Below, one piece after another: positions 1-11,416 of a DNA stretch of 27,638 nt (positions within the stretch are counted from its first letter, which is position 1; every line of letters starts with the position of its first letter). Position numbers and translations under genes: made by a program. This DNA is from Saccoglossus kowalevskii (Eukaryota > Hemichordata > Enteropneusta > Harrimaniidae): NCBI RefSeq assembly GCF_000003605.2, contig NW_003123414.1, positions 20,729-48,366 on the forward strand. The letters run 5' to 3'. Below the pieces are notes generated by a model. It was not told the DNA's origin, made no database searches, and saw nothing but the letters and a program-made list of their open reading frames with translations.

Positions 1-2466
1 ACCCCCCCTTAAGTGTATTTGCCATATACTTGAAGTTTTCCCCTAATCAAAACAGAGTTGGAATAATGCGCTAAGAATAGGATAGTGTGTCCATTGTTCA
101 AGACTTCGTACGGAAGTTTGCTACCATTCTTTGCCTTCAGAATAACCTCCCTCATTTCATGCACAAACAGTGCACAATTAGAAAGCAGGTAACTGATCAT
201 TTAATCAATGATTGACTGCGTCCTAACAAAATTATTAGTGCATGGCTTTTAGCGACTTTAGGCGAGTTAGGTGGGATATATGGAATGCATGATACCACTG
301 TCACCGGCTTACCGAATGCATCGCTAGTTGCATGTCAATTTCTGTTGAATTGATCCTTCCGTTTATATCGACGGCAGGTATCGTTTGGATCAACAACCTA
401 ATTATTCTTTCATTGGCGGTTTGAGTCACGCCTGCATTGTGTAATCATGAAAACATGTTAGACTGATTTCTGGGACCCCCGCCTATGTATTTAACTCTAC
501 GCACACATAAGCAACCTCAGCTAACTCAAGTACTGGCTCACAGAGTTTCCAGAGTCAATGTTTGTATGTAGTTTTCTTGATTTATTCTAGTGATATCGGT
601 GAAATAAAAACATGGTTTTGGCGAAATTTGAAGGAGCAACCAATATTCTTCAAGCTGGTATTTTTTTTTTTTTAGATTTTATTTTTCATTCTGTTTGACT
701 GTTTTTTCGAGTTTAAAAAATGTGAGCTGGCATTCATGCCTTGTTTATTTCTTGCACAAGATACCAGTCGATACCCCCCCCCCCCCCGCGGTCATAGGGA
801 CTGCGTACAGTTGATTCACAGTCAGCTGGCGCACACATGATAATAAAATAAATACGATATTTACTATATGGGGGCCGCCATCTTGAATGACGCATAAAAC
901 TAAATAAGAGACAAGTTGTGAAACGCGTTTTTTCAGATTCCTACAAATAGTACAAAAATACAAATCTTTCACAAAAATACGGTCCGTTGGGGTCATATTA
1001 AGCCAACCGATAACAAAATTCGGCCTAATACGTCATTTTTGTGTGAAAAAATCCCTTGCATACAAACACCTAATTACGCGAAGAACCTAGAACACTTTCC
1101 TGGGGGTATTTAAAACTAAAAATTGGCATTCCAGCTCAGCAGCCAATCAGCGACGGCTTAACGCTTAGATGACAATTTCGGTTTCAAATACCCCGGCTAT
1201 ACATCCATATTCTCTCTCCCTATAAATATCTTAATTTTGGAATTTTAGCGAATTTGCCTGTTCCTCCATATGTACTGCACTGAGATACACAGCGTTCGTT
1301 TACGTAAAATAACTAAACTATGCTGGCTGACAATGAAATATAGTAAGCATATATGAAAAATAATGGGACATTATTTTATAAAGAATTGTCATACAATTTA
1401 ATACAATACAATGCAATTCATAACAATAAATACTGATCCTAAACTGGTGGTACTTGTATATTACCGGTTGTTCTTCAATCTGTCAACGATTCGACTATTT
1501 CAACAATTCACCGTCGTGATTCGCATAGGCAGACTCCAACGTAATCTTGTATGGGATGATTTTTTTATGCTATTACAGTCGCAAGCAAACACGCAGTTAA
1601 CATGTTCGTAGATACTACCCAATCAGTGGCCTCCACCAACTGATATACACCTATCCGCTTAATCAGGCCTTATCGCAGATACCAACTGATCAATGGCCCC
1701 CACCAAGGCATGTGGTAGTTGTATCAGGTTGCTTTCGTGCCATGCTTGTCGCTCCAATCCATAGAGGAAATACCCAGGTGGTACTTACCTATATAGTAAA
1801 TTTGAGAATAAACTAGGGATTCTAAGTTTTAAGGTATAAATTTGATTATACAATGACTCGCCATCACGAATATAGCGCCCTCAGACAGGACATCGTGAAG
1901 TCTATATGAAAGTTGTAGGTCTCATACCACTAATTGAAACTCTATAGATGACAATGTTTACACATGATGAGTTTGCTTATATGAAAATAATAAACAAAGT
2001 TGAAAACATGGCTCAAAAATGAGAAATCAACATGCCAGTAATTAACCACATGCAAAAAAGTAACATGTTGGCCAGTTCATACTCTTGCAAATCTTAGGTA
2101 AACAAGGTACACCAACTGTATTTGAATTGCATCTAGAGAAATCACTGGAAAAACACCAAGATTAGAACATTAGGTACACAGCCGCTAAGTAGTAAACAAA
2201 AGACCACATGTTGGTCTAACCATTGACCCATGTGACCACGCCCTCAAACAGGAAGCACCTGAGAAAAACAATGTTTAACACATTTCATTGGTTCTTGCAA
2301 GGCATTTAAATTGAGGGCTATAAACAGTCATTGGTTGATTAGTGGCATGAGACCTGTACTATAATACTACTTGACTTAACATCCATACCCTTTTCCATCC
2401 TGTAACCTAGAGAGGACTGGGGTGCAGTTTGTGCATTTATTGATTTAAGCAAATTATATGTATCGG
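1..2466. other. Gene-poor region left of the foldback element
   Basis: No exon chain or conserved protein was found on either strand. It holds one copy of a 200-bp poly-C repeat (617-816), a near-duplicated short segment at 1622-1720 (atcagtggcctccacc and atcaatggcccccacc), and an inverted/direct repeat cluster (1875-2355). The window opens with a C7 run. Confidence 0.6.
617..816 (+). repeat. Dispersed 200-bp repeat, copy 1 (with C14 tract)
   Basis: Aligns end to end, same orientation, with 9074-9275. Both copies run from tttggcgaaatttgaa, through an interrupted T tract and gtgagctgg, to a C14-C15 run (774-787 here) and a shared ttgatt end. Divergence by eye is about 15%, with small indels. 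Family unknown; no coding capacity seen. Confidence 0.85.
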
Positions 2467-3140
2467 TAATAATTACATGATTCTTCAATATATGGTACAA
2501 ATTGTTGGTATATAATGAAGAGAATTATTGAACCTTTTTGTATATAATAATTTTGCCCCCAATATTATACATAAATTGTCAAGCTATTGTAATAAACAAA
2601 TTATTTGTAATAAATACACAATTCCCATTTATATGTATCAAATGAAATATTCAAAATTATGAGTATAACATATTAAGTAATCCTAAATTTATTTGTATAT
2701 AATAAATGGACTGCATTACTTATTTATATACAATTTTGATTCCAATATATGTAATTAAATTGTATTAACATTATCAACATTATGTATAAACAGTTTTCAT
2801 TTGTTCAGTTATATGATAAATACTGAAATATTATTTGCAAAACATGAATACAGCATACTCAAATTATATTTAAAAAATTGTCATTACACTTACGTGATAA
2901 ATAATTTTCACATTCACTTTTATGATATGAAAATTATTAGTAGCGGTATATCATATTGTTGTTTGTAAAAATTAAATGTATAATACAATACAATTTCTTT
3001 ATAGATAATATATATAAATAAGTAATGAGCAATCTTTCATTATATAAAATAAGTTAGTTCAATAATAGACTTCATTATATACAAACAATTTGTACCACAA
3101 TTATATTATGTACATATAATGATGAATCGTGTAATTATTA
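2467..3140. mobile_element. AT-rich foldback element / MITE-like inverted repeat
   Basis: The outer arms taataattacatgattc (2467-2483) and gaatcgtgtaattatta (3124-3140) are inverted repeats with one mismatch in 17. The inner arms 2493-2520 and 3070-3097 are inverted repeats with one mismatch in 28. Weaker inverted similarity continues inward (ttattgaac, then tatataat-rich sequence). The middle is about 80% AT with recurring tatataataa. No open frame fits a transposase, so the element is non-autonomous if mobile. A target-site duplication could not be fixed in this AT-rich flank. Confidence 0.7.
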
Positions 3141-3172
3141 GATATAAAACAGTGTGACGTTTTTGGGACTAC

Positions 3173-3178
3173 TTTATT
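3173..3178 (-). terminator. Probable GOSR2 polyadenylation signal
   Basis: AATAAA on the minus strand (tttatt on plus), about 357 nt past the GOSR2 stop codon. I saw no better-placed AATAAA nearer the stop. The resulting 3' UTR contains a 20-nt U run (A20 at 3262-3281 on plus). The signal lies about 30 nt from the edge of the AT-rich foldback element. Confidence 0.5.
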
Positions 3179-3534
3179 GCATGCGCCAGAATACATACTT
3201 TTGTAATGGTGTTATATGTCAACTGATCACCTGAGTGTATTGATATGTAAAAAAAATATTTAAAAAAAAAAAAAAAAAAAAGTAGTACGGGTGGTGTAAC
3301 TGAAAATGGCGGAATAAACAAGAAGTTAAGTTTGAAAGCTCTCTGGTTTCTTTGATGTTTTGTGTGTTCCTGAGTCAACACATCATAAACAGCACCCCAT
3401 TGAAGACTTCTATTTCTCACCTTGTGGTTTTGTAATTGAGTGAACAACCTCAAGCCACACAAGTGTGGTAGTCCAGCCATTATATAAAAAAATATACTAA
3501 TAAATCTGTTAAATATGATTTTTAATTTTTGTAA

Positions 3535-3696
3535 TCAAGCAAGATACTTGTAAATAAAATACATAGCTATTATTGTTACTATCATTCCCGTGTAAAGAAT
3601 AAACTTGTCTTGTACTGAACGCCTTTCTATTAGTCTCATAACTGTATTGGAAATACCAAGTGTGTTGGCAACATCAAGAACTTTTTTATGCACACC
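3535..3696 (-). CDS. GOSR2: GOSR2 exon 6 (end of SNARE motif and membrane anchor)
   Basis: Encodes [17 protein letters not shown], then [13 protein letters not shown] and a hydrophobic anchor rich in Ile, Met, Tyr and Val, ending YLA before TGA (3535-3537). The acceptor is ttattttgcag. The C-terminal anchor with only a few residues beyond it is typical of a tail-anchored SNARE. Confidence 0.95.
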   Translation of the reverse strand, partial: GVHKKVLDVANTLGISNTVMRLIERRSVQDKFILYTGMIVTIIAMYFIYKYLA

Positions 3697-6600
3697 CTGC
3701 AAAATAAATAATTAAACTATATATTACGGTGGAAAGAGAAAGAATGAATTAATGGGACTGTAGTTTTTTGTGTGTATTCATGCATCAGTATGATGCAATA
3801 TAGCTGCACTCATACTTTATATCTGACCAAATGAGTAAGCAAATCACATTAATGCAGGTTTCCTATAACAGGGGTTTTTCTAGAAAAAAAAATGCAAGAT
3901 GGAGCACTGCAATTCAGCGGTTCTCCCTACCAGGGTGTGGTGTTTTTGATAATTCTAAGTTAAAATTAAACATTATATGGCTTCCTTGGGGCCAAAATTA
4001 CTATCAGACAGGTCACAGTTGAAGACTGTGGCCACATGCACAGAATTTTATGGTTGCCAGAAGGTCTGCTCCCAAGGGTAAGGAGTGCATGGGCATGGCA
4101 TGAGGGTGCTTCACCCCTGTTCCCTTGTTTAAAAAAATCCCTGCTATAACAGAGGGTGTTAACTAATTAGAGAGTGCTTTACTAAAAAGTGTTATATAAC
4201 AATAGTTTTTATTGGTTGCGAGTCCTACAAGAACGGAATATGACTTAATAGTCATTGGTCTAATGTAGTTCAAAGCGAGGTACATCAATGGGATTTATAA
4301 ATCTGAATAGATCCAGATAACAGCATGACTATATCACAAACAAGAAAAAACATGATAAGATTATACAATCAGTGTTTAGGTTTGTCAAATATTATCAAAC
4401 AGTTTTAATTGAACACCCTACGATAAAGTTTTCCGGAGTTCTGAAGATACCATACAATCAGATACAAGTTCGAAAGTGGAGCTAATGAAAAACTCTTAGT
4501 ATGTGCCCATCCTAGGTTAAAGCACGATGGTCGCCGCGCAGCGCATGTTCGAATTTCATGTAAATGAACGATGTATTTTACATGCGTTGTATACGTCGCT
4601 ACGAGTCCCATATCAAACAGGACGCGACACGGCGACTGCCGCCCTTTAAGCTTTAACATACATACATGTACATACATACGTATTTTCGAGTACAAACAAA
4701 ATAACATTTCCATTAATTACGTCATTGAATTAATACAGATATTTTTTTACTGTAAGATACACAATTGATTCTACTTCGCTACATTAACAAACTAAAATAT
4801 GCAAACATACAAACAATATTCTAAGTTGTCGCTTTAAATGAAAATATGATGGTTTATCTCTAATTCACTTAATCATAACAAACCTTTAAAGTTGACCTTT
4901 GATCTCTCAGCCCTGTTAAAATGGCACTCCCACTCCCAAGCAAGTCGTCCATGCCTCGGTGTGCATTGTGTAAACCGGTATTATGTTGAAGTGCAGCATC
5001 TATCATAATGCTGGTGTCTGGGTCCTATGTATAGAGAAGAAAATAAACAATTAGTGAAAACAGAATGCATCCAGTGCACTGTCAGCCATAATTCTGGTGT
5101 CTGAATAGAGGAGGAAATCACAATAATCTGTACCAAATTAAAGCTAAATCTGTAAAATGTCCCGAAGAAATAGGCAGAATACTTGTCAAAAACAAAATGA
5201 CCACCAGTCAGACATTTTTAATGAAGTTGACAAATATAATGACAAGCCTTTTTGGTGTTCTTTGAGACAAATATAGCCATCAATTAGTCAAAGTTCAACC
5301 AGATGAATAACAAATTGATGCATACATATCCTATTATGACTTGTCTTTGTATCAACATTTAACAAAATAAATCCAGGCATGTTCAAGAAATGACAATTGA
5401 CGCATACACAGATATGTAAAACGAACGGAATCTAAAACACAAGTCCCCGTTTTGGACCTTGTCCGATTGGGACTAACAAAATACAGAGCTGGTACACACA
5501 CATAGTAACAAGCAACTAACGTTAGTTGTAAATGTTCTTGATAATAATGCTTCTCTTTCTTTTTCTTCCTCTTCCCTGGCATACCTCCTATGTTGTATAT
5601 TTCTCATAGCAGACTGAACATGCCTACAGTCATACTTTAGCTGATCTACTCGGCTAAATAAAACAAAAGAAAAGAACGTCAAATTTCCAGTATTTCTTGC
5701 AACTGCCTACATGTACATGTAGCGATGATACTGTTAAAGAAGCAGCAGGAGTTGTATTTTTCACCAATATTTTAATCCATTTAATACAGAGCTAAATTAC
5801 CTTTCTAGCACCAAATAGTGAACACACAGAGATACGTCATGATATATATTCATGATTATATCATGTTAATTGCTGCAAAATGATTTTTTATCAATCAAAA
5901 TTACATTTTCCAGCAATTTACGGGTATCTGAATATATGCCACTTTATATGACATATTACCACTGGGTACTACCATCAAGGTAATTTAGGCTCTCATGGAT
6001 TAAACAATCTGAAAACCAGGTGAGAAACTTAGCTAATGCCTTTTTATTTCAGTTCAAACCTTTTATGATCATTGGGTAAGCCCAGGTGATTATAAGAAAC
6101 AGCTCAATGTGATTACAGATAAGTTGCAAATCTACAATCATAGTAATTCAAAACATAAATAGATCAAACAAAGTATTCCTCATTACTATCTCTAGAGGGC
6201 GCTCACAACAAAAACATGTTGCTGTTTAGATTGACTTACAGCTTTGCATTTTGTCTTCGTGTTGGTGGTTCTTTGTTCACCATGATTTCCAATCGTTCTA
6301 TGTTACTTGTTATTTGGTCAATTCTGGCTTGTATTTCATCCTCCACAACTGGAATTATAGCAGAAATCAATGGTGATGAAATAGATGAATACAAGCAGCT
6401 AGGATCACATGCAAAAAATGGCGCAAGTTCAAACTCAGACCAAAATTTTAGTAGTATGCGAATATCATGAAGTTGCCAATATACACCAATTTGACACAAT
6501 TAGCACCCAGGGTACCTAGCTTCAAAAATGCATTTTAGGAAGTAAGTGCTTAGCTGAGGACCCCCTTTGATAAATATAATTTTTGTTTGATTGAAGGGAA

Positions 6601-9600
6601 TATTATGTCTCTTTAATAAAATTGCAAAATCATTTCATTGATTTTCACAACACTTTTACAATGATGTATTCATGATTCTAATCTGAATAATTACTGCATA
6701 AATTTTCAACATTTGGCATAAATTTAAACTATCAAATCTTTCACACAATAGTGCGCAATACGTTAGTATAACTACAGGCACACAAATACGCAGAAATTAC
6801 ACCATACAACACAGGGTTCAAACTCAAGATCACAGCCAGCACATTGTAACTGTATAAAAAACGCCATGTTAGAAAAATAATATCTTACGATGGACTTCAT
6901 CTGGTCTGGCTCGTTCAATTCTGCCCATATTAGCTTGTACCTCATGCAGCATTCTGGCAATAAAATGTGAAAAATATATGCATTAATATTCGTATGTCAA
7001 CACACAGTGTCAATGTCAATGCAGAATGATTTACAATGAAGACATCATTTTGGTTAACTACACTATTAGAGACAAACTTCTAAAATATAAAAAATATGTT
7101 ATTATTACTTATATATATATATATATATATATATAACTATTTGATGCAGCTAGCATGCAAAATTGCTAGGTTACTGAAAAAATGAGGAAAAATATATATC
7201 CAAAGTTACAGGTGAACGAAAAAACTTTTACCCAATACTGCAAACATGTGTAAAAACACCATAAATGCTACAGGATGAAAGCAAACGTAAAGCATGGCTA
7301 AGTTGACCAATTCAAGTTTTCACCTAATTCCATCACTTAATGTTTGTAGATAATCACATTTCTTTAGTGATAGGATTAAAATGAGACAAACATCAAACTA
7401 TGTGCATACATATTCACGAGTAAGGCCATATCACATGTAAGCATGTTTCGCATTAGAGTTATTTAACAAACAATGAAAATAATTTATATGCAATGAACCA
7501 AAACATGGATGCACAACCTGTCACAAGAAATTCACTAAAATTAATTATATTTATCAAATTCACTGCATTCACATCAGCCCATTTAGATTTAGGAATCTTA
7601 TAACCGTACTAATCTGACCCAGGGTACTCAGCTCCAAAAATGTGTTTTAGGGGTTGGGTGCTTAGCTGAGCAGCCTGCTCGAAAAAGTATGCAAATGATA
7701 ATTTTAGTTCACCATGTGCCAATCTTGAAGGGATTATTACGTCTCGTTGAGGAAAATAAAATTGCAAAATTAGTTCATTGATTTTACACTTTTACAATGA
7801 AATAACAGAGAAGGTCCCAAAAATATGCACATTTATTACAATATTAATTATAAACCACCAAAATTTACAATGTTAAAATTATTAGGGTCTGTGGAAAGAC
7901 ACACATTATCTTCATTGTGTATGATTATGAATAAACTCTTGATACAAAGCAGTTTCCGCCATGATGTCTTTTGCTTTAATAGGTCAAGTCTGTTATTAAC
8001 CAACCAGAATGCTGTGTTTCCCAAAGACATTCCGGTAACGCAATGCAGAAGTGAATTATAAATGTTGAAGTATGATCTTGTCGAAAAAACAGCATGGTTA
8101 TTTTTAAAAAATCTGGTAATTATTAATTAGGTAAACTCAATATTTACCAACTTTTACGGTCGTTAACAGGTCATTGTGAAGAGTAGCTTATGCTTGGTTA
8201 CCATGGCCTACACATTCACAACATTCAAGGTAGTCAATATCCACAGTTTATTATATAAATTCGATTACCGGTAATGAAAAAGAGAAACTATGATCAAACA
8301 CCAAGTTTTATGACTAGACAGTCAACTTTGGGGCATTTTGGCTGGCATTTATTTTGCTTAAATATATTAATACAATAATATTTGGGAATATTTTTTATAA
8401 TTCATGCTTAATTATTTTATAAGGTACATTAAGATTTATACAGTACATGTAGTATTATTCAAGGAATACATTGGCTAGTATTTTTTCTTGCCAAATTTTG
8501 CTCAAATACATGTTACTGTACTTACTATCCATTGTTTATTAGAAACTTTTATTGAATTCATGTTATGTTATTCTATAAGAGACGTTAAGATTATTACAGT
8601 ACAGTATTATTTGAGGAACATGAATATTAATTATTTTTTGTGTAATTAAGATGACTTTTTTGGCATGTATTTTCCTTGCTTAGATAATATATTATTGCAT
8701 TGTTTCAGGACATTTATACTCACTTTTGCCATGGAAAGAAAAGATATTGTTTGTTATCCATACAATTGTTATTTAATCTAGATGTATGGAGTCAGGAACA
8801 GCCACAGGTGGCGCTATATACAATCAAAAGCTATTTAGACTTGTCAACACTCATGCTGACGACCAGTGTAAAAAGCGGAAACACTTGTTAAATTTGTTGA
8901 CTAGTTTAGTATGCTGGAAAACGTGTACAGTCTTCAAATAACCACAATAGACAGAGTGGGGGGTCAAGACCGAATTTATATGATTTTGGCATTCCATAAT
9001 AAATCCTTTCTATTAATAATTGCAGTTAAAATAATATTGATGAGATAGATGTATGTCTACATCTAGGTAGGGCTTTGGCGAAATTTGAAGAAGCAACTAA
9101 TATTCTTCAACCTGGTATTTTTTTTATATTTTATTTTTCATTCTTTTCGTCTGTTTTTTCAAGTTTAAAAATGTGAGCTGGCTGGAGCCTTCATCCCTTG
9201 TCTATTTCTTACACTAGATACCAGCCGATACCCCCCCCCCCCCCCGCTCATAGAGACTGCGTATTACAGTTGATTATAGTTCCTGGGCTCCCTATGATAA
9301 AACTACTAGTATTTCTCATTTTCCCCTCACAGTAACAGAAACAAAAATACTAGAATATTCTTCAAATGGAATAAAAATATCAATATTGCTTTTTTACAAT
9401 TAAGGGTTGGTATAATTACATATAAATTTACAACGATCGGGAATAATCTTCATAACACTTGCAGCTACGACAAGACACGGTTAATTTTAAGAACTGCATC
9501 AGAGATACAGGCAAGGCTTCTTTTATAGCGATATTTTGTAAGACACGTTTTAAATCACGTCGTATGACTATGCTGAAACAATGCCGGAACAAAGTTCATA

Positions 9601-9770
9601 CGGCTAGCGATTGCCAAAACAATGCGCCGTAATGTCAACACCGGCAAACATCACCTATGTAGACCTCATCGCAGCGCTATCAGTTGCTCGAACTATTTAT
9701 GAAGCATCTTGTTTCGCCATATGTTCGTTTATATTACTTACTTATTTGTTTGATGATAGAGAGACTCCAT
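3535..9770 (-). CDS. GOSR2: Golgi SNARE GOSR2 (membrin), complete six-exon gene
   Basis: Coding exons (minus strand): 9742-9770, 6889-6953, 6240-6348, 5521-5653, 4884-5024, 3535-3696. All junctions are GT-AG, all phases match, and the sum is 639 nt (212 residues plus TGA), the length of human GOSR2. The protein starts [10 protein letters not shown]. Family landmarks follow in order: [20 protein letters not shown] (coiled-coil linker), [47 protein letters not shown] and [18 protein letters not shown]. The SNARE motif lies at about residues 118-185; the Gln in LRDQR is the likely zero-layer residue. A single transmembrane anchor lies at about residues 191-210, close to the C-terminus. Known role: Qb-SNARE of ER-Golgi and intra-Golgi vesicle fusion, facing the cytosol. 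The start ATG has A at -3 and G at +4. The first exon is only 29 nt and sits 2.8 kb upstream of exon 2. Identification is very secure. Confidence 0.97.
3869..4143. mobile_element. hAT-like non-autonomous element in GOSR2 intron 5
   Basis: Starts CAGGGGTTTTT and ends AAAAATCCCTG, forming imperfect terminal inverted repeats of the CAGGG type used by hAT transposons. The 8-mer CTATAACA is present exactly at 3863-3870 and again at 4144-4151, although its last two bases overlap the left CA end. The unambiguous shared flank is CTATAA. The body (about 275 bp) has no transposase frame. The hAT label is inferred from the ends and the target-site length. Confidence 0.65.
4884..5653 (-). CDS. GOSR2: GOSR2 exons 4 and 5 (linker and SNARE motif)
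   Basis: Exon 4 (5521-5653) encodes RVDQLKYD through LLSRTFTTN and includes an acidic/basic run ([13 protein letters not shown]). Exon 5 (4884-5024) encodes most of the SNARE motif, [13 protein letters not shown] through LRDQRSTLK. Both have clean acceptors (tatttag, acatag) and donors (gttagt, gtttgt). The intron between them (5025-5520) shows nothing recognisable. Confidence 0.95.
6240..6953 (-). CDS. GOSR2: GOSR2 exons 2 and 3 (N-terminal helical region)
   Basis: Exon 2 (6889-6953) encodes [20 protein letters not shown] and ends in phase 1 before gtaaga. Exon 3 (6240-6348) opens with [11 protein letters not shown] and ends in phase 2 before gtaagt. Intron 2 (6349-6888) holds one copy of a dispersed repeat at 6505-6664. 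The two exons carry the Habc-like helices and the conserved KEPPxxRQNAK segment of membrins. Confidence 0.95.
6505..6664 (+). repeat. Dispersed repeat B, copy 1 (GOSR2 intron 2)
   Basis: Begins acccagggtac, contains gtgcttagctgag and aataaaattgcaaaat, and ends cacttttacaatga. It aligns in the same orientation with 7617-7800; this copy lacks about 25 bp in the middle. Unknown family. Confidence 0.8.
7111..7135. repeat. TA dinucleotide microsatellite
   Basis: About 12 uninterrupted TA units in GOSR2 intron 1. Confidence 0.9.
7617..7800 (+). repeat. Dispersed repeat B, copy 2 (GOSR2 intron 1)
   Basis: Longer copy of the unit at 6505-6664, with the same beginning (acccagggtac) and end (cacttttacaatga). 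Exon 2 of GOSR2 lies between the two copies. Confidence 0.8.
8337..8700 (+). repeat. Diverged tandem array of about 150-bp units
   Basis: Two full units and the start of a third. Each carries ttggc-nnn-tattttncttgc, then gaattcatg or aattcatg, then attaagatt and acagtacagtattatt-like blocks. Block spacing is about 150-156 bp. Units are well diverged, with many indels, so the boundaries are approximate. Within GOSR2 intron 1. Confidence 0.5.
9074..9275 (+). repeat. Dispersed 200-bp repeat, copy 2 (with C15 tract)
   Basis: Second copy of the unit at 617-816, inside GOSR2 intron 1. The C run is at 9231-9245. The poly-C tract is part of the repeat unit in both copies, so it is not a random homopolymer. 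Confidence 0.85.
9742..9770 (-). CDS. GOSR2: GOSR2 exon 1 (29-nt coding part)
   Basis: Encodes MESLYHQTN plus two bases of a Lys codon. The donor is AA|gtaagt at 9736-9741. It joins in phase to the exon at 6953 (ag|A ATG CTG CAT GAG), restoring the membrin N-terminus. It is too short for ORF searches, but the ATG context, donor and family match all agree. Confidence 0.93.
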
Positions 9771-10784
9771 GTTTGTGTTCTTGTCTTCTCTAGTCGATCT
9801 GGAATGTTATAAATAATCACAAATTTTTCATCTACAAGATAATTCTCAGAAACACGGAAGAGACATTAAAAGACACGTCAACCTGCAATACAGAAGATAT
9901 ATGTTAGGCTGTTTGGTAAATCACTCCTCCACTTATCGAAAGATTTTACGATCAAAACAATTGGTGGCGCTGTTTCAAAACAACAGTATTCCCGTAGGGG
10001 AAATATGGAATGGTAATAGGAGGGTAATATAAATTCAGAATGCTCCAGATTTAATCTGATTAGGTAAAATGTCGATAAATTTATCTGTTTGATTATATTA
10101 TATTAAAGGGTGGTAGTCGTTGCGCCGCGTCGTATTCCATATGGGTTACAATCTACCTATACAGCTCTCCAGCGTAAAAAATGACAACCGTCAATTCAAA
10201 GCTCCTGTTTTATAGTGAAAAATGTTGATATTCATGATAGCTATAGGGATCCGTGTTACCATTTCTATAAACAACACGACTCGTTTTACTTGACTGTATT
10301 GAACCGCGGGCACTTCAAGCATGAGTTATAAAACCCTAATATACTATGGTATACTACTATATTTGAAATTTGTTTATCACAATATGTAAACTGGTTTAGT
10401 GTTCTTAAATTAATAAAATCAGTTGGTGAATTTTTTCTAAGTGTTTCACTATTGTCCAGGAGCTGAATGTTTAATATTGCTCGACTTTATGTTTTACCCA
10501 AATTGCCCCGCGGCGTGCATTCCAATGCAGACCCATCTTGAATTTTCAAGGTGAATGTTCCGGCGAAGCACTCCGATATCACCTTGAAGTATTTCATTAG
10601 GAATATGTGTATTGACAATGCCCTCACAGTTTAGAATTAATTTACCAACAGCCAATCATATTGCTTCTTTCTTCAACGCGCTTGGCCAAGCTATCAAATT
10701 CATCACGAGATGCCCCACGCGCTCCACTCTGCCATGTATTTCTATGGGCTCTGCGCGAGCTGCTGCGAAGTACCGGTCGAAAAG
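9771..10784. other. Intergenic region upstream of GOSR2
   Basis: Should hold the GOSR2 promoter and 5' UTR (minus strand), but no TATA box or other core element stands out. From 10640 to the gap the base composition becomes GC-richer (caacgcgcttggccaag, gcgcgagctgctgcg), unlike the AT-rich surroundings, so this edge may be a repeat cut by the gap. Confidence 0.5.
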
Positions 10785-11416
10785 NNNNNNNNNNNNNNNN
10801 NNNNNNNNNNNNNNNNNNNNNNNNNNNNNNNNNNNNNNNNNNNNNNNNNNNNNNNNNNNNNNNNNNNNNNNNNNNNNNNNNNNNNNNNNNNNNNNNNNNN
10901 NNNNNNNNNNNNNNNNNNNNNNNNNNNNNNNNNNNNNNNNNNNNNNNNNNNNNNNNNNNNNNNNNNNNNNNNNNNNNNNNNNNNNNNNNNNNNNNNNNNN
11001 NNNNNNNNNNNNNNNNNNNNNNNNNNNNNNNNNNNNNNNNNNNNNNNNNNNNNNNNNNNNNNNNNNNNNNNNNNNNNNNNNNNNNNNNNNNNNNNNNNNN
11101 NNNNNNNNNNNNNNNNNNNNNNNNNNNNNNNNNNNNNNNNNNNNNNNNNNNNNNNNNNNNNNNNNNNNNNNNNNNNNNNNNNNNNNNNNNNNNNNNNNNN
11201 NNNNNNNNNNNNNNNNNNNNNNNNNNNNNNNNNNNNNNNNNNNNNNNNNNNNNNNNNNNNNNNNNNNNNNNNNNNNNNNNNNNNNNNNNNNNNNNNNNNN
11301 NNNNNNNNNNNNNNNNNNNNNNNNNNNNNNNNNNNNNNNNNNNNNNNNNNNNNNNNNNNNNNNNNNNNNNNNNNNNNNNNNNNNNNNNNNNNNNNNNNNN
11401 NNNNNNNNNNNNNNNN
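10785..11416. other. Assembly gap (632 N)
   Basis: Run of undetermined bases. Open frames that cross it are artefacts. Its left flank is the GC-richer segment 10640-10784. Confidence 0.99.

Noticed and set aside
9-200. Minus-strand open frame of 63 residues with reasonable composition (contains HEMREVILKAKNGSKLPYEV)
   Set aside because: It has no recognisable family, no convincing splice acceptor and no neighbouring exon in the window. It could be an exon of a gene lying to the left, but this cannot be supported.
745-996. Minus-strand 83-residue frame
   Set aside because: Part of it is the poly-C repeat (Gly run); no splice or family support.
3169-3480. Minus-strand open frame of 103 residues
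   Set aside because: Lies in the GOSR2 3' UTR, runs through the poly-U tract (poly-Phe) and has no family features.
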